A DNA stretch of 64,000 nt from Kushneria sinocarnis (lineage in GTDB: Bacteria; Pseudomonadota; Gammaproteobacteria; Pseudomonadales; Halomonadaceae): positions 496,001-560,000 of the forward strand of contig NZ_RBIN01000001.1 in the NCBI RefSeq assembly GCF_003633775.1, in the 5' to 3' direction. Position 1 is the first letter of the stretch, and every line of letters starts with the position of its first letter. Made by a program: the position numbers and the translations under genes. The notes below the pieces were generated by a model. That model saw nothing but the letters and a program-made list of their open reading frames with translations. It searched no databases and was not told the origin of the DNA. Shown here in pieces: positions 26,157-34,523 of this stretch.

Positions 26157-26366
26157 CTATCGGCCGGCCTCTTCATTCATGCGCCGGCAGTCCTCTTCGG
26201 CCTCGTCACGGACCTCGTATTCATTGCCGACATACTGCTGCTGCTGGTGGTCATAGATGCGAAAGCTTTCCAGCGGCATGTCATTCGGGCCCTCGTTCTG
26301 TTCCCGGTTGGGATCACCCTGAATGTGCGATGTGGCGTGCTCGAATACCTCGTAGCGCTGCGGCAT
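26157..26366 (-). CDS. Hypothetical small acidic protein, 69 residues
   Basis: The ATG at 26366 follows GGAGAG at short but usable spacing. The product is hydrophilic and rich in Glu, Asp, Gln and Arg (MPQRYEVFEH at the start, EAEEDCRRMNEEAGR at the end). It has an internal YDHQQQQYVGNEY stretch and no signal peptide or membrane segment. It looks like a folded small soluble protein rather than a chance frame, since the reading is uninterrupted and compositionally natural. Family not recognised. It stands alone between the CysB-like gene and a small zinc-ribbon gene. Confidence 0.55.
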   Translation of the reverse strand: MPQRYEVFEHATSHIQGDPNREQNEGPNDMPLESFRIYDHQQQQYVGNEYEVRDEAEEDCRRMNEEAGR

Positions 26367-26712
26367 GTCTGCTCTCCGATTGGCGTATTCACCTCCCAGT
26401 GTGGTCACCCCGTCCAGGGAATGCCACCGGCTTCCCGTGGCCTTCTCATGCTGTTTCATGAGCACGTCGGCAAAGTGCATCGCTACCCCCGGAAACGGAT
26501 GTAGTACGCTCGATACCGGAGCCGTGATACCCGGTATTGCCCATGATGACCGGCAGCATGGTGCGAAACATGGCGGCTGGTCTTCGCTCCTCAGGCAATG
26601 GTTGCTGAAGGTTGAAGCCGGTACGGCACAGGATCTGATGGTTTCGGTCGATAGCCGGTCAAGCCGGGAAAAAGTAACTTGTGAGGGTTTTCTGTTACAG
26701 AGAGTTCCCACC

Positions 26713-26889
26713 GTGCCGGACCAGCCGCCACCCAACCTTGCCCTGACGCCCAGATGTTATCTGTGTGGCTGCCATCTGCTGGCCATCGAGCGTCGCGACG
26801 AGGATGACTCCGATGCCGTGAAGTGCGGTCTCTGCAGGATCTATCTGGGGCGGGCGGAGGATCTGGTCGCCGGGGTGCGTGAATACTGA
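26713..26889 (+). CDS. Small putative zinc-ribbon protein, 58 residues
   Basis: The frame ends at 26889. The stretch CYLCGCHLLAIE followed 18 residues later by CGLC gives two Cys-x-x-Cys knuckles, as in zinc-ribbon proteins. The start is uncertain: GTG at 26713 gives 58 residues, while an ATG at 26638 with AGGA just before it would give 83. The region before 26713 looks like promoter DNA, with a GTAAC/GTTAC inverted repeat at 26674-26698. Function unknown. The interval 26367-26712 shows nothing else. Confidence 0.5.
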   Translation: MPDQPPPNLALTPRCYLCGCHLLAIERRDEDDSDAVKCGLCRIYLGRAEDLVAGVREY

Positions 26890-26951
26890 ACGGCCGCCGT
26901 CGCGCAGCACGGGCAGGCCGAAATCCTCCTGCCGGCCGGCGTAACGTCACT

Positions 26952-27275
26952 TCAGCCGAACAGGCTTTTCAGCGATCTCAGCAGGGTGATCACTTCATCG
27001 CCCCTGAGCATGTAGCAGTGCCCCGCCGGCTGTCGGCGGCACCATACCAGTTCGGCCTGCTGCAGGATCTGCAGATGCCCGGCCAGCTGTGATGAGTCGA
27101 TGCCGAGCTGCTGTTCGAACTCGGTGAGACCCAGTTCACCCTCCGCGGCCAGCAGCTGCAGGATGTGCAACCGGAGCCCGTGGCCCATGGCCTGCATGAC
27201 CCCGGCCGCACGCTCATGACCGTAATCGGCCCTGAAGGGGGCATCGGCGGGATGAATCAGCTCGAGCGGGTGCAT
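26952..27275 (-). CDS. ArsR-family winged-helix regulator
   Basis: A 107-residue ArsR-type regulator. The fold is visible as helix GLRLHILQLLAAEG, the HTH GLTEFEQQLGIDSSQLAGHLQILQQAELV and a wing with CRRQPAGHCYML. It lacks the classic ELCVCDL metal site of ArsR; Cys residues lie only in the wing. The inducer is therefore unknown and need not be a metal. The start at 27275 follows AGAGGGAA. It is divergent from the GGDEF gene that begins 132 bp away, so it may control that gene as well as itself. Confidence 0.8.
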   Translation of the reverse strand: MHPLELIHPADAPFRADYGHERAAGVMQAMGHGLRLHILQLLAAEGELGLTEFEQQLGIDSSQLAGHLQILQQAELVWCRRQPAGHCYMLRGDEVITLLRSLKSLFG

Positions 27276-27407
27276 GTGCAGTTCCCTCTTGTTGTATTTT
27301 GCCCGCTTCATATCGGCAGTAACGTGGTTCACCTGAGGGGCAGGACACGCGAATGCCGGAAAAGGCTCAGGGTTGCCAGGCAGCCTGCCGCTATTGGAGA
27401 GTGAGAA

Positions 27408-28865
27408 GTGTCCCGGTCTCGACTTTCAAGCCTGCACGGGGGTGAGCAAAGTTTCATGCATGCCGAATATTCGCCGGAGCAGAATGAGCTGCTGCTCGGG
27501 TTGCACCATCTGCTGATCGACCATTTCGACGATCTGCCCTCGTTCATCCCCGCCTGTCTGGAAACCGGTCGGCAGCTGCTCGGGCTTTCGACCGGTATCC
27601 TCAGTTGCATCACGGACGATGATTATGAAGTGGTCGACGTGCTGAGCCCGCTGGAGGCCATCCGGCGAGGTGATCACTTTGCGCTCCGGGATACCTACTG
27701 CGACGCGGTGATCCGGGAAGGGCAGCCCACGGCCTACCATGCGGTAGGTCAGCGTGCCGACATGCAGCAGCATCCCGTCTATGTCGGTCTGCAGCTGGAG
27801 TCCTATATCGGTGTGCCGGTGTATACCGCGCAGGGCGTTTTCGGCACGCTCAATTTCAGCGACCTCAAGGCCCGGGAGCGGCCTTTCGGCGATTACGAGA
27901 TTCGCATTCTGGAAGTCATGGCCTCCATGCTTGGAAGACTGATCGAGCGTGAACGCCGGGAGCATCGGCTGTTCGAGCGTGAGCAGCTGTTCGAGAAGAG
28001 CTTCCGCCACGGCATCGTGCCCAAGGCCATGGCAAGGCCCGATGGCGTGATCATCGATGTCAACGATGCCTTCTGCCGGATGTTCGGCTATCAGCGTGAG
28101 CAGGTGCTGGGGCTCAGGCCTTCCGAACTCACTCATCCGGATGATCAGCACATCACGGAGCAGGCCTACCGGGAGCTGTTCAGTGGCATGCGTGACTACT
28201 TCGTGACCGAAAAGCGTTATGTCACGCTCAAGGGTAATGTCATTGAAACGCAGATCGCGGTGGCGCTGGTCCGCAACGAGTATGGCGATCCCGGTCATAT
28301 CGTTTTCGAGGGCGTGGATCTTACCGACAAGAATCGCACGATGCGGGCGCTGGAAGCGGCCAATGCGCGGCTACACAGGTTTGCCCAGACGGATGCCCTG
28401 ACCGGACTGCCCAACCGCCGGGCCTTTGACGAGGCGCTGGAGCGCGAGTGCGCGCGTGCCAGGCGTACCGGTAATGCCCTGTCGATCGCCATCATCGATC
28501 TGGATCATTTCAAGCGTATCAATGACCGGTATGGTCATGGAGCTGGCGATGAGGTGCTGGTAGCGCTGGCCGAGGTACTGCGCTCCGGTATTCGCCGCTC
28601 CGACATGGCAGCCCGGCTGGGCGGTGAGGAGTTCGTCGTGCTGCTGCCTGAAACGACCGCTGCGGCGGGTGCCGGACTGGCCGAACGGCTGCGTGAGGCC
28701 CTGCATGCCGCCAGCTGGCCGGTCGACAGGGTCACGGCCAGCTTCGGTGTCGCGCAGTATGATGCCGCCGCCATGACACCGAAAACCCTGCTGGCCCGGG
28801 CGGACGAGGCCCTCTATGCCGCCAAGGCGGCAGGACGCGATCGGGTGATGAGGGCCGGGCAGTAG
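27408..28865 (+). CDS. Diguanylate cyclase with GAF and PAS sensor domains
   Basis: A 485-residue cytoplasmic signalling enzyme making cyclic di-GMP. A GAF domain covers about residues 45-180 (ESYIGVPVYTAQGVFGTLNF). A PAS domain covers about 200-315 (VIIDVNDAFCRMFGY), and the GGDEF domain runs from about 325 to the end. The active-site loop is GGEEF with the metal/substrate residues of IIDLDHFKRINDRYGH. An RxxD inhibitory site (RRSD) lies five residues before GGEEF, so product inhibition is expected. The start is GTG at 27408 after GGAGAG; an ATG at 27456 is an alternative. There is no membrane segment. It is divergent from an ArsR-type gene. Confidence 0.93.
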   Translation: MSRSRLSSLHGGEQSFMHAEYSPEQNELLLGLHHLLIDHFDDLPSFIPACLETGRQLLGLSTGILSCITDDDYEVVDVLSPLEAIRRGDHFALRDTYCDAVIREGQPTAYHAVGQRADMQQHPVYVGLQLESYIGVPVYTAQGVFGTLNFSDLKARERPFGDYEIRILEVMASMLGRLIERERREHRLFEREQLFEKSFRHGIVPKAMARPDGVIIDVNDAFCRMFGYQREQVLGLRPSELTHPDDQHITEQAYRELFSGMRDYFVTEKRYVTLKGNVIETQIAVALVRNEYGDPGHIVFEGVDLTDKNRTMRALEAANARLHRFAQTDALTGLPNRRAFDEALERECARARRTGNALSIAIIDLDHFKRINDRYGHGAGDEVLVALAEVLRSGIRRSDMAARLGGEEFVVLLPETTAAAGAGLAERLREALHAASWPVDRVTASFGVAQYDAAAMTPKTLLARADEALYAAKAAGRDRVMRAGQ

Positions 28866-28921
28866 GCCGTCGGAGCCATGGCCGCCGGAGGCGCCCGCAA
28901 CAACGCGCGCTTGCGCGGCGG

Positions 28922-29242
28922 TTACGCCTGGCGAAGCTCCAGATGAGTGACCTCGACCCCGTTACGGGCAAAGCACATGGCCACGTCGTCGCTTTTCATC
29001 AGGTTTTCCGCATCGTCGAGCACCAGCTGACAGCTGGAGCCACCCAGCTGCAGCAGCTGGATCGCCCCCTGGTAGGCCGTTTCCGGACTGTCGTACAACC
29101 GGCCCACCGGGCTGTACCAGCCATCCACGCCGATGAACAGGCGCGTGCCGAAGTCGGTCTCGTTCATTTCCAGCATGATCCGGTGCGTACCCTGTTTTTG
29201 CACGATCCTGGCCTGCTGCACTGCGATGGTTGCATAGCCCAT
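28922..29242 (-). CDS. Hypothetical protein, 106 residues
   Basis: A soluble small protein beginning MGYATIAVQQARIVQKQG, with a ribosome site (GCGAGGTG) well placed before ATG 29242. The sequence alternates polar and hydrophobic residues in a way suggesting a beta-rich domain (HRIMLEMNETDF, RLFIGVDGWYSPVG) and ends VEVTHLELRQA. No signal peptide, membrane helix or catalytic motif is visible. Convergent with the diguanylate cyclase gene. Function unknown. Confidence 0.6.
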   Translation of the reverse strand: MGYATIAVQQARIVQKQGTHRIMLEMNETDFGTRLFIGVDGWYSPVGRLYDSPETAYQGAIQLLQLGGSSCQLVLDDAENLMKSDDVAMCFARNGVEVTHLELRQA

Positions 29243-29426
29243 GGGCACCTCGCCTTTCGAACCGGTTGTGACCGTCTCTGTGTACAACAGTCACGCGGGG
29301 ACGTATTTATGACTTTCGTCGGCCGTCGATCGGCCGGAGGCGCCGCCAGTCCGGTCCGGGGCGGTGGGCTAATACGCTTTTCCTAATCATCGGGTTTGCC
29401 AGAAGGGCCGGGTTTTACTACTACTG

Positions 29427-29485
29427 GGAGTGACAACCGGTTGTTGTCACTCCAAACCTTGCCCCGGCTTCTGCCGGGTTTTTTT
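29427..29485 (+). ncRNA. Candidate small RNA: hairpin followed by an intrinsic terminator
   Basis: GGAGTGACAAC and GTTGTCACTCC form a perfect 11-bp stem with a CGGTT loop (29427-29453). Ten bases later CCCGGC-TTCT-GCCGGG followed by seven T residues (29463-29485) is a textbook plus-strand terminator. No plus-strand gene ends nearby, and the T-run overlaps the stop codon of the opposite-strand nhaC gene. The simplest reading is the 3' part of a small RNA transcribed from 29243-29426, where no gene is seen. No promoter was firmly identified. Confidence 0.4.
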
Positions 29486-31028
29486 ATGCCTGCTGTTCTT
29501 GCACGGGTACACGGCCAGCATTCAGTCGCCCCAGCAGCGCGATGATCATGCCCTGCAGTACCAGCCCCGCCCCCAGCAGCAGCCATGCCGAGTCGATGGC
29601 GATGGAGCCGAGATAGAGCAGTCCGCTGATGCCGGCCGGCACCAGCGCATAGGGGATCTGGGTGCGCACATGGGCGATGTGATCGCAGCCCGAGAAGATC
29701 GAGGCCATCACCGTGGTATCCGAGATGGGAGAGCAGTGATCGCCGAAGATGGCGCCGGAAAAGATGGCGCCGATCGCCATGCTGACCAGTGCCATGTCTC
29801 CCATGTTGAAGGCCAGCGGCACCCCGATGGGCGTGAGAATCGCCATTGCGCCCCAGGAGCTGCCGGTGGCAAAGGAGATCACCATGGCGATCAGGAAGAT
29901 CAGTACCGGCAGCAGCGCCGGGGAGAGCCAGTCCCGGGTGGCATTGATGACGTGCTCGCCGGTATCGAGCGCGCCCGTGACGGTGCCGATGCTCCATGCC
30001 AGCACCATGATGACCAGCGCCGGCAGCATGGTGCGAAAGCCGGCCAGCAGGGTGTCCTCGCACTCGGTCAGGCTCTGGCGCTGCAGCAGCGCCATGGCCA
30101 TGCCGGTGAGGACCATGGCGAAGGCGGCCCATGAGAGCGACACGCTGACATCGGTATCGGCGATGGCATCCATCAGCGGCTTGCCTTCGGCGCCACCGCC
30201 GGTGTACCAGAGGGCCCAGCCGGCGACCCCGATCAGCACGACCAGCGGCAGCAGGAAGTGCCAGAGCCGCCCCCGCTCCTCGGGCACCTCGCCCAGATCC
30301 TGTTCGACGCTGGACAGCGGCGTATCCCCCGGCGCCACCAGTTCGCCGGTGGCCTCGGCGCGCGCCTGGGCCCGGCGCATCGGACCGAAGTCGCCCAGCG
30401 CGATGATCATGGGGACCGAGGCCAGGCAGAGCAGGGCATAGAAATTCCAGGGCAATGAATGCAGAAAGACCCGATAGGGCTGTTCGGTGGTCAGGCCGAG
30501 GGTGACGAAGGCGGCGGAGATCAGCGAGACCTGATAGCCGATCCAGTCCGAAACCGGCCCCAGGGTGGCCATGGGCGCCGACGTGGCATCCATGACCCAG
30601 GCCAGCTTCTCGCGCGAGATGCGCTGGCGGGCAGTGAGCTCGCGGGTGGCATTGCCCACGATGACCGAGTTGACATAGTCGTTGAAAAAGATGATGACAC
30701 CCAGCGCCCAGGTCAGCAGCAGCGAGTGGTGCCGGGAGTGAATGCGGGCCATGAGCCAGCGGGAGAGGGCCTGGGAGCCGCCGGTGCGGTGCATGAAGGC
30801 GGCTCCTGCGCCGAGCAGTGACACGAGTACCAGAAAACGGGCGTTCCACTCATCGGTCATGACTTCGGCGAACCAGTCGAAGGTCTGCGCCACGCCCGAC
30901 AGGGGATCGCCGGCGACCAGCCAGCCGCCCAGCCAGATACTGGCAAACAGCGACAGGTTGACCCGGCGGGTGAGCAGGGCCAGCACAACGGCGGCCAGCG
31001 GGGGGAGAAGCGAGATCAGCACATCCAT
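29484..31028 (-). CDS. nhaC: Na+/H+ antiporter, NhaC family
   Basis: A 514-residue membrane protein with about 12-13 hydrophobic helices, exchanging Na+ for H+ (some relatives exchange malate and lactate). Family features include GVIIFFNDYVNSVIVGNATRE near residues 110-128, with a charged Asp in a membrane helix. Others are MDATSAPMATLGPVSDWIGYQ near residues 146-166 and the late SWGAMAILTPIGVPLAF and GDHCSPISDTTVMAS. The start ATG 31028 follows GGAGCC. It would support ion homeostasis in a salt-tolerant cell. The stop codon lies within the T-run of an opposite-strand terminator. Confidence 0.9.
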   Translation of the reverse strand: MDVLISLLPPLAAVVLALLTRRVNLSLFASIWLGGWLVAGDPLSGVAQTFDWFAEVMTDEWNARFLVLVSLLGAGAAFMHRTGGSQALSRWLMARIHSRHHSLLLTWALGVIIFFNDYVNSVIVGNATRELTARQRISREKLAWVMDATSAPMATLGPVSDWIGYQVSLISAAFVTLGLTTEQPYRVFLHSLPWNFYALLCLASVPMIIALGDFGPMRRAQARAEATGELVAPGDTPLSSVEQDLGEVPEERGRLWHFLLPLVVLIGVAGWALWYTGGGAEGKPLMDAIADTDVSVSLSWAAFAMVLTGMAMALLQRQSLTECEDTLLAGFRTMLPALVIMVLAWSIGTVTGALDTGEHVINATRDWLSPALLPVLIFLIAMVISFATGSSWGAMAILTPIGVPLAFNMGDMALVSMAIGAIFSGAIFGDHCSPISDTTVMASIFSGCDHIAHVRTQIPYALVPAGISGLLYLGSIAIDSAWLLLGAGLVLQGMIIALLGRLNAGRVPVQEQQA

Positions 31029-31176
31029 GGGGGGCTCCGGTTATCGTTGTTCCCGCCCGATTGGAATCACGGATGGGGTCGCGCGCGCAACCTCGGGTTA
31101 AGCGAACGGGGCCCCCCGGCAGGTGGGGGGCCGGAACAGGCCTGACACGACAGGCCACGGGGTGGAGTACGTACTT

Positions 31177-31443
31177 TTACCTGCGGTGTGTGCGCTCGGC
31201 CTTTCTTGCCAGATAAAGGTGAACGCCTGCGACAAGATTCATGACCAGCAACAAAAGCACGATCAGCGTCCCGATGGGGCGGGACACCGAGATCACCTGA
31301 AATGCGAACGGCAGTCCGATCAGCATTGCCATCAGCAGCCAGAGGCCGTCGAAGACCGGCCTGGCGACCGATCCCTCTTCCTCTGAGGGGTGGCGAAAGA
31401 GATTCAGGATGTGTTGAAACATGGTCTGTGGGGTCCTTTTCAT
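31177..31443 (-). CDS. Small two-helix membrane protein, 88 residues
   Basis: The ATG at 31443 has a strong ribosome site (AGGAGG, 7 nt). The product begins MKRTPQTMFQHILNLFRHPSEEEG and then carries two hydrophobic helices (about residues 33-55 and 58-78) and a basic tail ERTHRR. This suggests an inner-membrane protein with both ends inside. No family recognised. It sits alone between nhaC and a long gene-poor interval. Confidence 0.65.
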   Translation of the reverse strand: MKRTPQTMFQHILNLFRHPSEEEGSVARPVFDGLWLLMAMLIGLPFAFQVISVSRPIGTLIVLLLLVMNLVAGVHLYLARKAERTHRR

Positions 31444-32386
31444 ATCGTTGCCTCCTTGTAGCCCGGGCAAGCGGAACCCGGTCTCTGCCATGTTGCACCT
31501 TCGGGCCTGCGCTGAAATCCGTATGAAGGCGTCGCACGCCGGGCTTAAACCCGAGGGCGTACCGGGGCGGGTGGCGGTCGCGCAGATGCATGCTCCGCAC
31601 AAGCAGGGCGCGTGCCATGGCTGCCGAGTGTGCCAGGGGATCGTCGCGAAACGGATAGACCGAGCCGGCCCTCAGGACACGGCCATGCACCGGTCGGAGT
31701 TACCGCGCATGGATGCGGGCAGGATTGCCGGCGATGATGCAGGCAGCTCGATCGTCATTGAAGGCCGGAAATTATTGACCGTTGTCGGCTCCGGAAGAGC
31801 GCTGAAACCGCGAAATCGGAGAGAGAAAAAAGCGCTGACGGCAGCAGGAGGCGCGGAAATATATCTGAAGAATGCCGAGCCAGAAAATGACCTTTTGACT
31901 CGGCATTGGAAAAGAGGGGTCTCGAATCCTTCCCTGGAACCCGTTCAAGTCCATTTAACCCAAACGACTGGACGCCATGCCCTTCGAGACTGCCCCACAG
32001 ATTAGGAGTGAGCAGGCCCGGCGACAAGCATATTGTCCAATTATTGCATCGTTTTTTGCGATTCTTACACCCGCTGATTACTGTCAATAACACAGGTAAT
32101 GAAAAGGGTCTTTTTCAGGCCTTTGATGGGCCTTCTGCATCAGCTGCATTGAAGAAAGTGGCCCATCGTGCCCTTCCGATGATGACAGAAACCCCCCGGG
32201 TCCGATCACTCATGATGACCATGAACACGGTGAGCGTTTTGCCACGGTCAGGATGGCGTGTGCGGGCCGGATAGGACATGGCCGTGAAGGCCGTGGCGAT
32301 TTGCAATGCCTGGAGGTCGTGGACTAGCTTTTTTCGAACCCGAACGACGGGCTTTTCCGATCACGCACAACAGATGAGGGGATGCC
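31444..32386. other. 943-bp gene-poor interval with hairpins and one repeat copy
   Basis: No coding sequence here is convincing: the open frames are short, lack ribosome sites and overlap on both strands. Structure seen: AATGCCGAG paired with CTCGGCATT (31871-31879 and 31899-31907); one copy of an intergenic repeat (31924-31990); and GATGGGCC paired with GGCCCATC (32125-32132 and 32160-32167). Base composition around 31750-32130 is noticeably more AT-rich than the flanking genes. Confidence 0.6.
31924..31990 (+). repeat. Intergenic repeat, copy 1
   Basis: Begins GAATCCTTCCCTGGAACCCG, which matches 34208-34227 at 19 of 20 bases. About 20-35 bases further on, both copies share ACGACTGG and ATGCCCTTC in the same order, while the stretch between diverges. 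It is non-coding in both places. Looks like a dispersed intergenic element. Confidence 0.55.
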
Positions 32387-33805
32387 GTGAGTGATACCGA
32401 TCTGGGTACGATGGATGCCGGCCAGCTGAGTGAACTCTTCCGAACCGGCAAGGCATCCCCGCTGGAGGCGACCCGCGCTGCACTCGATCGCATCGACCGT
32501 TTCAATGACCAGGTCAATGCCTTTGTCCACGTCGACCGGGAAGGGGCGGAAAAGGCTGCCCGGGCTTCCGCCCGTCGCTGGGGGCAGGGGCAGCAGCTGA
32601 GTCCGATTGACGGGGTGCCGACCTCGCTCAAGGATCTGACCGAAGTGGCCGGCATGCCGGCCCGGGAAGGTTCGCTGACCACCACCGATACGCCCTGTGA
32701 GCACGATGCCCCGCCGGTTCAGCGGTTGCGGGAGGCCGGCGCCGTGCTGCTCGGCAAGACCAATACCCCCGAGTTCGGCTGGAAGGGCGTCACCGACAAT
32801 CAGGTCTTTGGGGCCACCTGCAACCCCTGGGATACCGGGCTGACACCGGGCGGCTCTTCCGGCGGTGCGGCAGCAGCGGCAGCGCTCAACATGGGCGTGT
32901 TGCACCAGGGCGGGGATTCCGGCGGTTCGATCCGTATTCCCGCGGCCTTTACCGGCGTGTTCGGCTTCAAGCCGACCTTCGGCTGGACCCCTCAATGGCC
33001 CCCGGCCAAGATGCCCACGCTCTCGCATATCGGGCCGCTGACCCGCAACGTGCGGGATGCGGCGCACATGCTCAATGCGATCGGTCGTTACCACTACCAC
33101 GATCCCTATGCCGTGCGTGGTCAGCCAGAGGACTGGGGCGTGGATCTCGACAAGGATCTGCGCGGGCTGCGCATCGCCTATTCGCCCGATCTGGGCTATG
33201 CGAAGGTGGACCCACAGGTGGCCGATCGCGTCCGGGAGGCGGCCCGCAAGCTGGAGGCGCTGGGTGCCGAGGTGGAAGAGATTCACCCCGGCTTCGAATC
33301 GCCGATCGGCATATTCCAGACCATCTGGTTCACGGCCTCGCTCGAGCTGTACACGCAGAGCAGTGAGCGCGAGCGCCAGCTGCTCGACCCGGGGCTGGTG
33401 GCCAAGGCGCACCGGGCCGAAAGCTGGAGTGCCGTGGAGCTGTTTCATGCCGAGGCGGAGCGCGCCCGCCTGACCATGGCGCTCGAGCGGTTCAACCAGG
33501 AGTACCATCTGGTCATGACGCCATCGGTGCCGCTCGAGCCCTTTGCCATCAACCAGGAGGTCCCGCCGGGGAGCGGCATGCAGGACTGGGAGGAGTGGTC
33601 GCCGTTCTCCTATCCCTTCAATCTCAGTCAGCAGCCGGCGGCCTCCGTGCCCTGCGGCTTTACCGACCGGGGCCTGCCGGTCGGGTTTCAGCTGGCCGGT
33701 GGCAAGTATGACGACATCCGCGTGCTGCGGGCCTGCAATGCCTACATGAAGGCGCATCCACCGCGCTTTCCCACCGTGCCCGATCCGGCCCAGTACGCCG
33801 GCTGA
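32387..33805 (+). CDS. Amidase-signature family amidase
   Basis: A 472-residue amidase starting at GTG, with GAGGGG six bases before it. The triad is Lys82 (TSLKDL), Ser157 (PGGSSGG) and Ser181 (GGDSGGSIRIPA). It is a second amidase in the window, clearly different from the one at 2682-4151 and not in an operon. Enzymes of this group act on aryl-acylamides, nitrile-derived amides, N-acyl or glutamyl amides, so the substrate cannot be named. No signal peptide, so it is probably cytoplasmic. Confidence 0.88.
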   Translation: MSDTDLGTMDAGQLSELFRTGKASPLEATRAALDRIDRFNDQVNAFVHVDREGAEKAARASARRWGQGQQLSPIDGVPTSLKDLTEVAGMPAREGSLTTTDTPCEHDAPPVQRLREAGAVLLGKTNTPEFGWKGVTDNQVFGATCNPWDTGLTPGGSSGGAAAAAALNMGVLHQGGDSGGSIRIPAAFTGVFGFKPTFGWTPQWPPAKMPTLSHIGPLTRNVRDAAHMLNAIGRYHYHDPYAVRGQPEDWGVDLDKDLRGLRIAYSPDLGYAKVDPQVADRVREAARKLEALGAEVEEIHPGFESPIGIFQTIWFTASLELYTQSSERERQLLDPGLVAKAHRAESWSAVELFHAEAERARLTMALERFNQEYHLVMTPSVPLEPFAINQEVPPGSGMQDWEEWSPFSYPFNLSQQPAASVPCGFTDRGLPVGFQLAGGKYDDIRVLRACNAYMKAHPPRFPTVPDPAQYAG

Positions 33806-33847
33806 GAGCCTGCCATCCGGCGATCCGGCCTCCGTCCGGGTCGCTGC

Positions 33848-33946
33848 TCAGCGACCGCGGCCGTTTCTCCCGCCCTTGCGGCCGGCCCGGGCCGCCTTGT
33901 CACGGTCGTCGGCAAAGCTGTTCGAATCGCCACGATGCTGTGTCAT
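33848..33946 (-). CDS. KGG-motif stress-type microprotein, 32 residues
   Basis: A 33-codon frame encodes MTQHRGDSNSFADDRDKAAR followed by AGRKGGRNGRGR. The pattern N-S-F-A-D-D-x-x-K-A-A-x-A-G-R-K-G-G is one repeat of the KGG domain found in YciG, GsiB and Con-10 proteins, which are induced by general stress or desiccation. A ribosome site (AGGGGA) lies about 10 nt before ATG 33946. The protein is short because it carries a single repeat and a basic Gly/Arg tail. It is unstructured and highly charged. It stands alone downstream of, and opposite to, the amidase gene. Confidence 0.7.
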   Translation of the reverse strand: MTQHRGDSNSFADDRDKAARAGRKGGRNGRGR

Positions 33947-33995
33947 ATCCATCTATCCCCTGCGTGCTGACGGTATATCGCCCGGCGCAGCAGGC

Positions 33996-34021
33996 AAAAA
34001 AAGGCCGCCTCGTGAGGCGGC
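33996..34021 (-). terminator. Intrinsic terminator on the minus strand
   Basis: GCCGCCTC and GAGGCGGC form an 8-bp stem (34004-34021), followed on the minus strand by seven T residues (33996-34002). No minus-strand coding gene ends upstream of it (34022-34523 has none that I can support), so it probably ends a non-coding transcript just ahead of the KGG gene. Confidence 0.6.
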
Positions 34022-34207
34022 GATATGGATCGTTACACAGCACGACCATCATAACGTGTCGCCACGCGAGCACCATTCGCCATTGGAGGGGAGATATGTA
34101 GTAGCCCGACAGAAGGGGCTACGGCCGCCGGAGCCATCGCCGCATCAGACAGCGGCAGAAGAGCGGAAGCAGGCGTCGCTCGATCAAGCCGGATCGGCAG
34201 GTGCCCT

Positions 34208-34283
34208 GAATCCATCCCTGGAACCCGCGCAGGTCTCACGAAAAGAGACGATCAGCGACGACTGGGCCTGATGCCCTTCAGAG
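34208..34283 (+). repeat. Intergenic repeat, copy 2
   Basis: Begins GAATCCATCCCTGGAACCCG, 19 of 20 bases identical to copy 1 at 31924-31943, and shares ACGACTGG and ATGCCCTTC further on. This copy is slightly longer because of an inserted stretch in the middle. Non-coding. Confidence 0.55.
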
Positions 34284-34295
34284 CGTAGGGAAGTG

Positions 34296-34471
34296 TATAA
34301 TCCATACAACTGTTGTACAAGAATTTTCTTGCGACGGCCGCAGCCGCCATTTTCATTGATTCGCTCGATTTCCGGGTGACAGCTTCCATAACGTGAGCTA
34401 AACAGAAGGGGTCGATATATCCCTGTCGTCAACAGTGTTGGGACCCGGCCTCTCGAGGCCGGGTTTTTTTT
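34296..34471 (+). ncRNA. Candidate small RNA with consensus -10 and strong terminator
   Basis: TATAAT at 34296-34301 is a perfect -10 hexamer, though no good -35 is present. Downstream are TACAAC-T-GTTGTA (34304-34316) and CAAGAA-TT-TTCTTG (34318-34331), then unstructured sequence. At 34443-34471 an ACCCGGCCT stem with a CTCG tetraloop is followed by eight T residues. The interval contains no coding frame with a ribosome site, and the terminator is over 600 bp from the nearest plus-strand gene. An RNA of about 160 nt is the simplest reading. Confidence 0.42.
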
Positions 34472-34523
34472 ATCCCGGCTGGCATGTAGTGACCCATCAG
34501 ACATCGGCTCGCGATCTCGGCAT

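Noticed and set aside
31755-32093. Short minus-strand frames in the gene-poor interval
   Set aside because: No ribosome site, unnatural composition, and they run through the intergenic repeat and hairpins.
32000-34400. Possible tRNA or tRNA-like element suggested by GGGTCTCGAATCC-type sequence
   Set aside because: The T-loop consensus and a cloverleaf could not be assembled. The sequence belongs to the two-copy intergenic repeat.
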